A DNA stretch of 7,759 bases from SYIM01 sp041182885 (GTDB lineage: Bacteria > Pseudomonadota > Gammaproteobacteria > Burkholderiales > Burkholderiaceae_E), in assembly GCA_049423065.1 (NCBI GenBank), contig JBMSQB010000131.1, forward strand, positions 1 through 7,759, given 5' to 3'. The number at the start of each line of letters is the position of its first letter. Position 1 is the stretch's first letter. The translations under genes were made by a program, and so were the position numbers. The notes under the pieces are model-generated. The model was not told the origin of the DNA and did not search any database. It was given only the letters and a program-made list of their open reading frames with translations. Of this stretch, positions 1-6,812 are shown piece by piece.

Positions 1-768
1 GTCGGCGGTCTGGCGATGGCGCAGGCGTTGCTGCCGCGTTATGTCCAGGCGCAGACGATCTCTTTCACCGACACCCGGATCAAGGCGAACTACGTCAATT
101 ACCCGTCGCCCGGCGGCAATTCCGGCCAGATGCGGGGCTATCTGGTCCAGCCGGCCGGCAAGGGGCCTTTCCCGGCGGTGCTGGTCATTCACGAGAATCG
201 CGGCCTCAATCCCTACATCGAGGACGTGGCCCGCCGTCTGGCGGTCGAAGGCTTCCTCGCGCTCGCGCCGGACGGGCTGTTCCCGGCGGGAGGCTATCCG
301 GGCAATGACGATGACGGCCGTGAACTGCAGGCGAAGCTCGACCAGGCCAGGCTACGCACCGACATGCTGAACGGCGCGCGCTGGCTCAAGGTGCATGGTT
401 CCTGCAACGGCAAGCTGGGCGTGACTGGCTTTTGCTGGGGCGGCGGCGCCACCAACCATCTCGCGGTGGAACTGGGAGCAGATCTGCTGGCGGGCGCGCC
501 CTACTACGGACCGGCCGCACCCACTGCCGACGTACCGCGCATCCGCGCAGCCCTGCTGGTTCATTATGCTGCCAATGACCCCAGGATCAATTCGATGCGC
601 GAGGCCTTCGAAAACGCCAAGGCCCAGGCCAGCGTGCGCTTCGAGTCACACGTCTATCCTGGCACGCAGCACGGCTTCCACAACAACTCCACCCCTCGCT
701 ACGATGAGGCGGCGGCCAAGCTGTCGTGGGAACGCACACTCGCCCACTTCCGCAAGCATCTCGCCTGA
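1..768 (+). CDS. Dienelactone hydrolase family protein, 5'-truncated by window edge, probably exported
   Basis: This is an alpha/beta hydrolase of the dienelactone hydrolase (carboxymethylenebutenolidase) family, whose founding member opens dienelactone to maleylacetate. The frame is open from base 1 and the first visible Met is at base 16. The residues before and after it (GGLAMAQALLPRYVQAQ) look like the end of a Sec or Tat signal peptide, so the real start lies upstream and the enzyme is probably exported, as in many longer family members. Counting from the Met at 16, the nucleophile is Cys140 in GFCWGGG, the acid is Asp188 in AANDPR and the histidine is His219 in GTQHGFH. Glu60 in HENRG matches the conserved active-site glutamate of the family. 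The catalytic core is complete. It converges on the acyl-CoA synthetase gene. The substrate is uncertain, because many exported members do not act on dienelactone. Confidence 0.9.
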   Translation, partial: VGGLAMAQALLPRYVQAQTISFTDTRIKANYVNYPSPGGNSGQMRGYLVQPAGKGPFPAVLVIHENRGLNPYIEDVARRLAVEGFLALAPDGLFPAGGYPGNDDDGRELQAKLDQARLRTDMLNGARWLKVHGSCNGKLGVTGFCWGGGATNHLAVELGADLLAGAPYYGPAAPTADVPRIRAALLVHYAANDPRINSMREAFENAKAQASVRFESHVYPGTQHGFHNNSTPRYDEAAAKLSWERTLAHFRKHLA

Positions 769-788
769 GGCGTCGCCCAAGGTACGCA

Positions 789-833
789 GCGCCGCTCTCC
801 CGGGCAAGCAGCGCCCGGTCGCGGCAGCGCTTT
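789..833. terminator. Nested GC-rich hairpin between convergent genes, likely bidirectional terminator
   Basis: The 89 bases between the two convergent stop codons hold a two-tier hairpin. The inner stem pairs CCGGGC (800-805) with GCCCGG (813-818) around a 7-base loop. The outer stem pairs GCCGC (791-795) with GCGGC (821-825), and two more pairs form past a bulged A at 826. On the plus strand it is followed by only TTT (831-833), so it is not a strong classical intrinsic terminator. Its place between converging genes supports a role in ending both transcripts. Confidence 0.5.
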
Positions 834-857
834 GATCGGGCCGCCGCGCTGACGCGC

Positions 858-2420
858 TCAGCCCGCGAGACCCTGCCGCAACAGACGCTTCAACAGCTTG
901 CCACTCGGGTTCTTCGGAAGACTGGCAGCGAACACCACACGCTTGGGGGCTTTGAAGCCAGCCATGTGTCGTGTGCAATGTGCGATGACGGTCTGCTCGT
1001 CCAGTTCGTGCCCTGCCTTGACCACGATCACCGCGGTCACGGCTTCGACCCATTTGGGGTCGGGCAACCCGATCACAGCCACCTCACTGACCTGGGGCAG
1101 GCGGTAAATCATTTCCTCCACCTCGCGACTGGCGACGTTTTCACCGCCGGTCTTGATCATGTCTTTTTTGCGATCCACCACGGTGATGTAGCCGTCCTCG
1201 TCGATCGTGGCCAGATCGCCGCTATGAAACCATCCGCCTTCAAACGCGGAGAGCGTGCGTTCATCGTCATGGAAATAGCCCTGCATGAGGTGCGGAGAGC
1301 GGTGCACGATTTCACCGACCTCACCCGGCATGACGTCTTGCATCTGATCATTCACCACGCGGGTCTCCACGTTGCGCACAGCCTTGCCGCAGGACCCGGG
1401 CTTGCGCAACTGGTCGTCGGGTCCCAGCATGGTCGCAAGCGGTGCGATCTCGGTTTGCCCGTAAAGATTCCACAGGCGAAGCGTCGGCAAACGGGAGGCG
1501 AGTTCTTTCATCACTTCAATCGGCATGATCGAAGCGCCGTAGTAGCCCTTGGCCAACCCGGAGAGCCTCGCCGGATCGAACAAGGGCGATCGCAAGAGGG
1601 CAATCCAGACGGTAGGCGGAGCAAAAAAACTGGTGATGCCCAAACGCTCGATCATCGGCAAGAGGTTGTCTGGCACCGGTTTTGAAGTGATCACGTTGGT
1701 GCTGCCCATGTAGATTGCCGGGCCGAAAAAAACGTCGAGTTGCGCGCAGTGGTAAAGCGGCAAGGCATGCAAGGCAACGTCGGCTTCAGCAATCTCCGCG
1801 TCAATGACACAACTTACGTACTGCCAGAGCACGGCGTCGTGGGTCAGCATGGCCCCCTTGGGACTGGACTCTGTCCCACTGGTGTAAACAATCTGGGCCA
1901 GGTCGGTACTCGCAAGTTTCAATTCGGGCAGTGCCTGGGTACACGCAGCGAGCTCATGAAAATTGTGCATTTCGGCCGACGGCTCGCTCGGGTCTTCGGA
2001 CGGCAACCAGATGAACTGCTTGACCTGCGTATCAAGCTTTGCGGCGGCCCGGGCCAGATCGGCGAGTCCGCTATCGGTGGCCAGCGTCTGCGCACCCGCA
2101 TGCCGGAGAATGTAGGCAACCTCTTCCGGCTTCAGCATAAAGTTGATCGGCACCATCACTGCGCCGCACCGTGCAAGCGCAAAGCGAAGCGCTGCGAAGC
2201 CATGGGAATTGCGGGCGAGTACCGCGACCCTCTCGCCTTCCTGCACACCCATTGCAAGTACCCCTGCAGCCAGGCGCGAGACCAGCGCATCAAACTCGGC
2301 ATACGTCCATCGGCTCGAACCGCAGACGATGGCTGTTTTTTTCGGCAAACGGAGCGCTGTGCGGCGCAATACATCAGCAATGGTCTGGCGACGGACCACT
2401 GAAGGAATCGCGTAGGGCAT
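858..2420 (-). CDS. AMP-forming acyl-CoA synthetase (fatty-acid/aryl-CoA ligase type)
   Basis: This 520-residue cytoplasmic enzyme of the ANL superfamily activates a carboxylic acid with ATP to an acyl-adenylate, then transfers it to coenzyme A. Visible motifs are the P-loop YTSGTESSPKG at 179-189, YGQTE at 320-324, the ribose-binding Asp402 in HSGDLATIDEDGY, the hinge DRKKD at 416-420, GGENV at 425-429 and the catalytic Lys508 in PKNPSGKLLKR. Both the large N-terminal and small C-terminal domains are complete, and the length is normal for the family. The frame stays open for 87 codons upstream, but I chose the ATG at 2420 because family homology begins there and GAGG lies 8 bases before it. 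The P-loop has TESS where many members have TTGx. The sequence does not reveal acyl-chain specificity; long-chain, medium-chain or aromatic acids are all possible. It is divergent from the cupin-regulator-transporter unit, which suggests a shared pathway. Confidence 0.93.
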   Translation of the reverse strand: MPYAIPSVVRRQTIADVLRRTALRLPKKTAIVCGSSRWTYAEFDALVSRLAAGVLAMGVQEGERVAVLARNSHGFAALRFALARCGAVMVPINFMLKPEEVAYILRHAGAQTLATDSGLADLARAAAKLDTQVKQFIWLPSEDPSEPSAEMHNFHELAACTQALPELKLASTDLAQIVYTSGTESSPKGAMLTHDAVLWQYVSCVIDAEIAEADVALHALPLYHCAQLDVFFGPAIYMGSTNVITSKPVPDNLLPMIERLGITSFFAPPTVWIALLRSPLFDPARLSGLAKGYYGASIMPIEVMKELASRLPTLRLWNLYGQTEIAPLATMLGPDDQLRKPGSCGKAVRNVETRVVNDQMQDVMPGEVGEIVHRSPHLMQGYFHDDERTLSAFEGGWFHSGDLATIDEDGYITVVDRKKDMIKTGGENVASREVEEMIYRLPQVSEVAVIGLPDPKWVEAVTAVIVVKAGHELDEQTVIAHCTRHMAGFKAPKRVVFAASLPKNPSGKLLKRLLRQGLAG

Positions 2421-2428
2421 GACGACAA

Positions 2429-2432
2429 CCTC
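2429..2432 (-). promoter_or_regulatory. Ribosome-binding site of the acyl-CoA synthetase gene
   Basis: On the minus strand GAGG sits 8 bases before the ATG at 2420. It supports this internal start over the upstream ATG at 2681, whose extra 87 residues show no domain I recognise. Confidence 0.6.
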
Positions 2433-2719
2433 GGCGGTAAAAACACACGAATGGAAGGTATCCGGTGGCCTGGGCGACGCGTCAGGCAGACGGATCCACG
2501 GCGGGAAGGCTCTCAAACACCCAGCGCCGCCCCGGCCAGTACCCTCCAGCCAGACCGCAGGTACACAGCCGTGAACCCGCGACAAACAGACCTCTTCCGT
2601 GACCCGGATCGCGAAGGCAGGCTCTGAGAACTCAAGGTCTGGAGCGGACAGGCGTCGGACCAAAACCAGCGCGGAAGACACCGGATTGAATTCCAGACAG
2701 GTTCACTACAGTAGCGTTG

Positions 2720-2736
2720 TGACCGGCAGACGGTCA
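2720..2736. promoter_or_regulatory. Perfect 6-bp inverted repeat, candidate operator
   Basis: TGACCG (2720-2725) and CGGTCA (2731-2736) are perfect inverted arms around GCAGA. It lies about 150 bases upstream of the cupin fusion gene and 300 bases from the acyl-CoA synthetase start. The size and spacing suit a dimeric regulator. It does not resemble the TTCCGGAA palindrome before the IclR gene, so a different protein would bind it if it is real. Confidence 0.35.
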
Positions 2737-2799
2737 ATGGAGACTTGGAGACCGGGCTGGTAAACATCATCCTGAACGCTTGGCCGTTTCGTACATCGC

Positions 2800-2829
2800 T
2801 TGACACGCCTGCGAGATGAAGACAAAGAT
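2800..2829 (+). promoter_or_regulatory. Possible sigma-70 promoter of the cupin fusion gene
   Basis: A consensus -35 hexamer TTGACA is at 2800-2805. The best -10 match at 18 bases spacing is AAAGAT (2824-2829), only three of six consensus bases. The place, 60 bases upstream of the start codon, is suitable, but the weak -10 would call for an activator or another sigma factor. Confidence 0.3.
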
Positions 2830-2889
2830 CCGGTGGGGATGTGGCACTCTGGACCAGCCCCGTCATAGCGTCGGCACGGAAACCGAATC

Positions 2890-4077
2890 ATGAAAAATTC
2901 CCCGGGAATCGTCGTCATCTGGAATGACATCCTGCCGGAGGAGCGCCACAACTTCCTTGACTGGCACTCGCGCGAACACATCCCCGAGCGAGTCTCGATT
3001 CCGGGCTTCACCCAGGGGCAGCGCTGGTTCAACGCCGATTCGTGCCCCCAATACCTCACCATTTATCACACCACCGACACCTCGGTGCTGACCAGCGCAG
3101 CCTACCTCGACCGTCTCAACAACCCTACACCCTGGACACGTCGCAGCGTTGCCGCGTTTCGCAATACGGCCCGCGCTGCGGGCAGGCTGGTGTGGCAGTC
3201 CTCGGGGTCATCAGGCGGATTTGTGTTGACTGCGCGCCTTGACGTCGAGCATCAGGCCGCAGAGGCGTTGGCCCAGCACTGGTCGGCAGGCAATCTGAAC
3301 ACGCTCGCGCAGGCACCCGGCGTGGCCCGGGTTATGGTCGCACTCGCTACGCCGTCGGCCAGCCGACTGCAAACCGCTGAGCGGGCCGTGCGTTCGGGTG
3401 ACCTGCGCGAGCCCGCACTGACCGTTCTCGTTGAGGGCTTCGATGGCGTCGAGGCGTTACGGGCCGCCTTCGATGCAGCCACTCTGAACGAGCCCGCACT
3501 CGCAACCGCTCGCGTCGACCTCTATGCGTTGCAGGTTGACCTGCGTGCCTCGGATCAACTCACGGTGACCGGACCCAGTAAGACCCTTGACCAGAGGCGC
3601 CCGGCGCAGCAATCCACGCGCTACTCCGGCCCCTTGACGCTCGAGTCCGCAATGTCCCGGCTGGCGCTTACTGACGAGCGCTCGCCGTTCAAGCGCGACG
3701 CTCCGGATGCCGATATCGAATACCGCGATCTTGGCCTGTCAGCAGCTACCGGCGGCCAAATCGGCGCACGGCATATACGAGCCATCCTTCCCTTTCAGCG
3801 GCCAACAGGCTGGCATTGGCACGACATGACAGCACACATCAACATCGTTTTGCGTGGATGGATTCGCTTCCGCTATGAAGGCGTGGGTGATGACGTCACA
3901 GTTCAGGCAGGTGAGTGCCTGTCGCAGCCGGCTGGGGTACCACACAACGTGATCGGCCGCTCCACTGATCTCGAGCTGATTGAAATCAACATCCCGGCAG
4001 AGTTCGCAACCGTCGACCTGGGCGGGGACCCGGCTGCACCGCAACCCCCGACGCGAAGTCCTGTCGAGGGTGGTTGA
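2890..4077 (+). CDS. Three-domain protein: two ferredoxin-like (dimeric alpha/beta barrel) domains plus C-terminal cupin
   Basis: This 395-residue protein of unknown function has no signal peptide. Residues about 6-100 (VVIWNDILPEERHNFLDWHSREHIPERV, then PGF, a PQYLTIY strand and NNPTPWTRR) fit the dimeric alpha/beta barrel proteins with an H-x-x-E/R helix. Residues about 108-218 show a second, more diverged unit of the same strand-helix pattern (FVLTARLDV ... LTVLVEGFDGVEAL). After a polar linker (about 220-285), residues 290-375 form a cupin. Cupin motif 1 is HWHDMTAH with His309, His311 and His316, the last in place of the usual Glu. Motif 2 is G341-x5-P347-x-G349-x2-H352. These predict a four-histidine metal site. 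The start ATG has a weak GGAA upstream. It is first in the plus-strand unit, 52 bases before the IclR gene. A metal-dependent enzyme or a ligand-sensing protein are both possible. Confidence 0.8.
   Translation: MKNSPGIVVIWNDILPEERHNFLDWHSREHIPERVSIPGFTQGQRWFNADSCPQYLTIYHTTDTSVLTSAAYLDRLNNPTPWTRRSVAAFRNTARAAGRLVWQSSGSSGGFVLTARLDVEHQAAEALAQHWSAGNLNTLAQAPGVARVMVALATPSASRLQTAERAVRSGDLREPALTVLVEGFDGVEALRAAFDAATLNEPALATARVDLYALQVDLRASDQLTVTGPSKTLDQRRPAQQSTRYSGPLTLESAMSRLALTDERSPFKRDAPDADIEYRDLGLSAATGGQIGARHIRAILPFQRPTGWHWHDMTAHINIVLRGWIRFRYEGVGDDVTVQAGECLSQPAGVPHNVIGRSTDLELIEINIPAEFATVDLGGDPAAPQPPTRSPVEGG
2897..2909. promoter_or_regulatory. Short palindrome over codons 3-7 of the cupin fusion gene
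   Basis: ATTCCC (2897-2902) and GGGAAT (2904-2909) are perfect arms around a single C. It shares the TTCC...GGAA arrangement with the half-sites before the IclR gene and could be a weaker site for the same regulator, acting as a roadblock just inside the gene. It is short and inside coding sequence, so chance is a real alternative. Confidence 0.2.
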
Positions 4078-4103
4078 CAGCTGGTCGCGCAGGGTTGAAT
4101 ATT
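4074..4103 (+). promoter_or_regulatory. Sigma-70 promoter of the IclR-transporter operon
   Basis: TTGACA at 4074-4079 is a consensus -35 box that overlaps the TGA stop codon (4075-4077) of the preceding gene. At 18 bases spacing lies AATATT (4098-4103), with four of six -10 consensus bases. Transcription would start near 4110, about 20 bases before the regulator's ATG. The -10 region overlaps the left arm of the palindrome at 4101. Confidence 0.55.
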
Positions 4104-4125
4104 TCCGGAATTACCTTCCGGAAAT
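4101..4125. promoter_or_regulatory. Perfect 10-bp inverted repeat, probable IclR-family autoregulatory operator
   Basis: ATTTCCGGAA (4101-4110) and TTCCGGAAAT (4116-4125) are perfect inverted arms around TTACC. Each arm contains the self-palindrome TTCCGGAA, so the site is also a direct repeat at 13-base spacing. The centre reads GGAA-N5-TTCC (4107-4119), which resembles the GGAA/TTCC dyads described for IclR-family operators. It covers the end of the -10 box, the predicted transcription start and the GGAAA (4120-4124) that serves as ribosome-binding site, which predicts repression of the downstream regulator and transporter genes. Confidence 0.7.
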
Positions 4126-4129
4126 TTGT

Positions 4130-4936
4130 ATGCGTACTGCAGTCGATCGAATTTTCGATGTGCTGCAGGCTCTCACCGCAGCGCCTGCCGGGATGACACT
4201 TGCAGACATCGCCCGAGAAGCTCATCTCGCCCGCCCAACCGCTCATCGACTGCTTGCCGACCTGATTCAGCGGCGTCTTGTCAGGCAGCTGTCTTCCGGC
4301 ATGTATGTGCTCACCCTGGATCTCGCGATGCTCGGCTTTGCGCAGCTCGCCCGGACGGGCCTGCTCGATTTTGGTCAACCCATCCTCGATGCGCTGGCCA
4401 CCCACTGTGGTGAACTGGTGCGTTTTTCCTGGCTGGATGGCGAGCGTCTGGTCTTCGTCGCCGAGGCACAGGGCGCGGGTCCCGGCCTGCGCTACGACGG
4501 CAACCTTGGACGAAGCGCCGTGCTCCATGCCACCGCAACCGGCAAGTGCCTTCTCGCGCGGGTGCCGCCCGCCGAGGCAATACGTCGTGTCGAGCAGCAA
4601 GGGCTGCTAGGCGATTCATCCCTGGGTCCGCGATCACTGAAGACAACGGCCGCTCTGCGTCTCGAACTGACACGGGTTAGACGGCAGGGATACGCCATCG
4701 CCATGGATGAAGCCGAGGCTGGTGCTGCAGCGGTTGCCGTACCCGTCGTCGCAGATGCCGACCACTACGTAGGCAGCCTCGCAATCATCGGCCCGTCTGC
4801 GCGACTGAATCGCAGTACGCTGGTCAGCTGGGTTCCCGCGCTTCAGACCTCCGCCGCCCAGATTGCGCGCATCACTCCGCTCGAGCGCTACTGTCTCAAG
4901 CCCGAAACCAGCATGCGGCGAAGGCTGGGGTCATGA
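4130..4936 (+). CDS. IclR-family transcriptional regulator
   Basis: This 268-residue DNA-binding regulator probably represses its own operon until a small organic ligand binds. An N-terminal winged helix-turn-helix spans about residues 4-60 (TLADIAREAHLARPTAHRLLADL, then a wing ending SSGMYVLT). The effector-binding domain spans about 75-250, with HATATGKCLLA and the family signature region GYAIAMDEAEAGAAAVAVPV (187-206). The frame is open 50 codons further upstream into the preceding gene, but the Met at 4130 starts the conserved region (RTAVDRIFDVLQAL) and has GGAAA five bases before it. Its last four bases overlap the permease start as ATGA, so the two genes are translationally coupled. 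Such regulators often control aromatic or aliphatic acid catabolism and uptake; the ligand here is unknown. Confidence 0.93.
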   Translation: MRTAVDRIFDVLQALTAAPAGMTLADIAREAHLARPTAHRLLADLIQRRLVRQLSSGMYVLTLDLAMLGFAQLARTGLLDFGQPILDALATHCGELVRFSWLDGERLVFVAEAQGAGPGLRYDGNLGRSAVLHATATGKCLLARVPPAEAIRRVEQQGLLGDSSLGPRSLKTTAALRLELTRVRRQGYAIAMDEAEAGAAAVAVPVVADADHYVGSLAIIGPSARLNRSTLVSWVPALQTSAAQIARITPLERYCLKPETSMRRRLGS

Positions 4937-5760
4937 GCACGCCTGGCGGCCCCCGCAGAGCACGAATGCAGGGTGTGCGCTCCGCGCTCTGGCGCCTGAC
5001 GCTTGCACTGCTGAGCGCCATCATCGTATTTGGCGTGTGGGAAGCCGGGGCGCGACTGTTCAAGGTACCCGCCTACCTGTTACCTCCGCCAAGCCTCATC
5101 TTCAGCGAACTCGCGCAACGTCTGCCCCGCATCATCGAGCACGCTGGCGTCACCACAACCAGCATGCTGCTTGGCTATGCGCTGGGTGTGGTCGTCGCGA
5201 TACCCCTCGCCATGGCGCTGGCCTACTCAAGGCTGTTCGAGGCGACCATCTATCCGGCGGTTGTCTTCTTGCAGATCATGCCGAAGATCGCTATCGCACC
5301 GCTCTTCATCATCTGGTTCGGCTTCGGCATGCTGCCGAAGGTCCTGCTGGTCTTCCTCCTCACATTCTTTCCAATCGTCGTGAGTGCCGTCGCCGGCTTC
5401 AAGTCCTGCGACCCTGACATCATCGAACTCGCACGCGCCACCGGCGCGAGCCGCCTGCGCATGTTCCTCAAGGTTCGATTTCCGAGCGCGCTTCCGGAAA
5501 TTTTCACCGGCCTGAAGGTGGCAGCGGCGCTATCGTCAACCGCTGCGGTCGTCGCCGAATTTGTTTCGTCTGATGCCGGTCTGGGTTACCTGTTGCTGAC
5601 CTTCAATGGCGAGTTGCTGACGTCGATGGTGTTCGGCACCATCATCGTACTGGGCGTCATCGGGCTTGCGCTCTACTACCTGATGGAATTTCTAGAGCGC
5701 CTGCTGATTCCATGGCACGTGGCGAGCCGAAATGACCAGATCGCCGCACAACAGCTTTAG
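4933..5760 (+). CDS. ABC transporter permease, NitT/TauT (SsuC/TauC-like) family
   Basis: This 275-residue inner-membrane subunit forms the channel, as a homodimer, of an importer related to those for nitrate, taurine, aliphatic sulfonates and thiamine precursors. Hydrophobic segments are near residues 20-40, 74-97, 106-128, 132-152, 195-215 and 233-253, giving about six membrane helices. The family motif LLPPPSLIF is at 49-57. The EAA loop that docks on the ATPase is ELARATGASRLRMFLKVRFP followed by SALPEIFTGL, about 165-194. The start ATG overlaps the stop codon of the IclR gene, with a GGGG stretch just before it. The binding protein follows after a 49-base gap. Confidence 0.94.
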   Translation: MSTPGGPRRARMQGVRSALWRLTLALLSAIIVFGVWEAGARLFKVPAYLLPPPSLIFSELAQRLPRIIEHAGVTTTSMLLGYALGVVVAIPLAMALAYSRLFEATIYPAVVFLQIMPKIAIAPLFIIWFGFGMLPKVLLVFLLTFFPIVVSAVAGFKSCDPDIIELARATGASRLRMFLKVRFPSALPEIFTGLKVAAALSSTAAVVAEFVSSDAGLGYLLLTFNGELLTSMVFGTIIVLGVIGLALYYLMEFLERLLIPWHVASRNDQIAAQQL

Positions 5761-5796
5761 ACGCTTCTCTCGGCCAACACCCACCCAACACCAAGC

Positions 5797-5802
5797 AAGG
5801 AG
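5797..5802 (+). promoter_or_regulatory. Strong ribosome-binding site of the binding-protein gene
   Basis: AAGGAG lies 7 bases before the ATG at 5810, the best Shine-Dalgarno in the window. It decides the start of the binding protein over the ATG at 5732, which lies inside the permease gene. A strong site fits the need for excess binding protein over membrane subunits. Confidence 0.85.
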
Positions 5803-5809
5803 AAACAAC

Positions 5810-6784
5810 ATGCTGGCAAGAATCCTCTCGCGGTTTCTGGCAGCGGGCGCCCTGGTCCTGGCGATCCCGTCGGCGGTGGCGCAAGACACCGTATCGCTTC
5901 GGCTCAACTGGCAAATCCTTGGATTTCACGCACCTTTTTATCTGGGTGTCGAGCGGGGCTTTTATCGCGAGGCCGGAATCAACCTGACTGTCAACGAGGG
6001 CCGCGGCGGCGCGGTGACCGCACAGGCTATCGGCGCAAAAAGCGACCAATTCGGCATCGTTGACGGCGGCACCACCATCGTGAGCGCCGTGCGCGGAATC
6101 CCGATCCGAACGGTCATGTCGCTCATGAACAGCGGCATCTTTGCTGTGGTAGCCCGCGCAGATGCCAATATCCGCACCGCCAAAGACCTTGAAGGCAAGT
6201 CGATCGCGGTCACCGCCGGGGACGCGCTCACACAACTGTGGCCCGCCGTCGTTCGGGTAAACAAGCTTGACCCATCCAGGATCCGACTCGTCAACGTCGA
6301 CCCGGCGGGCAAGGTCATTGCCACGCTCGAAAAGCGCACCGACGCCCTGCTGGGCAGTATTGACGCGCAGTCCTTTCAGATTGAGGCCAAGGGCGTGAAA
6401 ACCTCAATGCTCAGCTACGATGACCTGGGCGTACGCCTGGTTGGACTGACGGTGGTCGCTCACGAAGACACGATCAAGTCCAACCCGGACCTGATCAGGC
6501 GGTTTGTGAGCGCAACACGGCGCTCATTCGAGGCGGCCATGGCCGATCCGCAGGCGGCAGTGCGGGCAGCGATGAAGATCAAACCAGAGCTGGATCCCAA
6601 TTCACTCAAGCAGCAGATGGACGCTTCACTGTCCAAGTTCGAGTCGCCCAGCACCAAGGGGCTTGCGATGGGTGTCGCCTCCGAAGTCGACTGGAAGTCG
6701 ACGCTGGAACTGCTGACAGAATTCCAGGGGATCAAGACCGACCGCGCCCCCGGTTCCTTCTACACAAACGACTTCACGCGATAG
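5810..6784 (+). CDS. ABC transporter periplasmic substrate-binding protein, NMT1/THI5-like
   Basis: This 324-residue protein captures the substrate in the periplasm and delivers it to the permease. Residues 1-24 form a signal peptide: Arg residues, a hydrophobic stretch LAAGALVLAIP, then AVA before Gln25, the likely signal peptidase I site. The mature N-terminus carries the family pattern LRLNWQILGFHAPFYLGVERGF and YREAGINLTVNEGRGG (residues 30-67), followed by DQFGIVDGGT (79-88) and DLEGKSIAVTAGD (126-138). No lipobox cysteine is seen, so it should be a soluble periplasmic protein. This family binds small molecules as diverse as nitrate, taurine, sulfonates, pyrimidine precursors and aromatic acids, so the ligand cannot be read from the sequence. 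It sits between permease and ATPase genes and is set by the strong AAGGAG site. Confidence 0.93.
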   Translation: MLARILSRFLAAGALVLAIPSAVAQDTVSLRLNWQILGFHAPFYLGVERGFYREAGINLTVNEGRGGAVTAQAIGAKSDQFGIVDGGTTIVSAVRGIPIRTVMSLMNSGIFAVVARADANIRTAKDLEGKSIAVTAGDALTQLWPAVVRVNKLDPSRIRLVNVDPAGKVIATLEKRTDALLGSIDAQSFQIEAKGVKTSMLSYDDLGVRLVGLTVVAHEDTIKSNPDLIRRFVSATRRSFEAAMADPQAAVRAAMKIKPELDPNSLKQQMDASLSKFESPSTKGLAMGVASEVDWKSTLELLTEFQGIKTDRAPGSFYTNDFTR

Positions 6785-6812
6785 GCGGCGATACGGCGCA
6801 GGCAGAGCCGTC

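Larger units (their letters stand above)
2421..2889. other. Divergent intergenic control region
   Basis: This stretch of 469 bases lies between the starts of the acyl-CoA synthetase (minus) and the cupin fusion gene (plus). Open frames on the minus strand cross it, but their translations are rich in Arg, Ser and Pro, have no recognisable domain and look like chance. It carries a 17-bp inverted repeat, a TTGACA box and two short repeated words (GGCAGACGG near 2485 and 2725; ATCCGGTGG at 2460 and 2828). I find no clear sigma-70 promoter for the minus-strand gene and no sigma-54 element. Confidence 0.6.

Noticed and set aside
726..1685. Long plus-strand open frame opposite the acyl-CoA synthetase
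   Set aside because: It is the antisense shadow of a gene with clear family motifs; the translation is rich in His and Arg and has no domain.
1740..2402. 220-codon plus-strand open frame opposite the acyl-CoA synthetase N-terminal domain
   Set aside because: It lies wholly antisense to conserved coding sequence and its translation shows no recognisable motif.
2839..2860. TGGCAC as a possible sigma-54 -24 element upstream of the cupin gene
   Set aside because: No TTGC-like -12 element follows at the required spacing.
2513..3062. Minus-strand open frames across the divergent region and the start of the cupin gene
   Set aside because: Compositions look like chance in GC-rich DNA, they overlap each other and the real gene, and none has a convincing ribosome-binding site.
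5491..5503. CTTCCGGAAATTT inside the permease gene, matching the right arm of the IclR operator
   Set aside because: It encodes the conserved LPEIF of the permease EAA loop and lacks a second arm, so coding constraint explains it.
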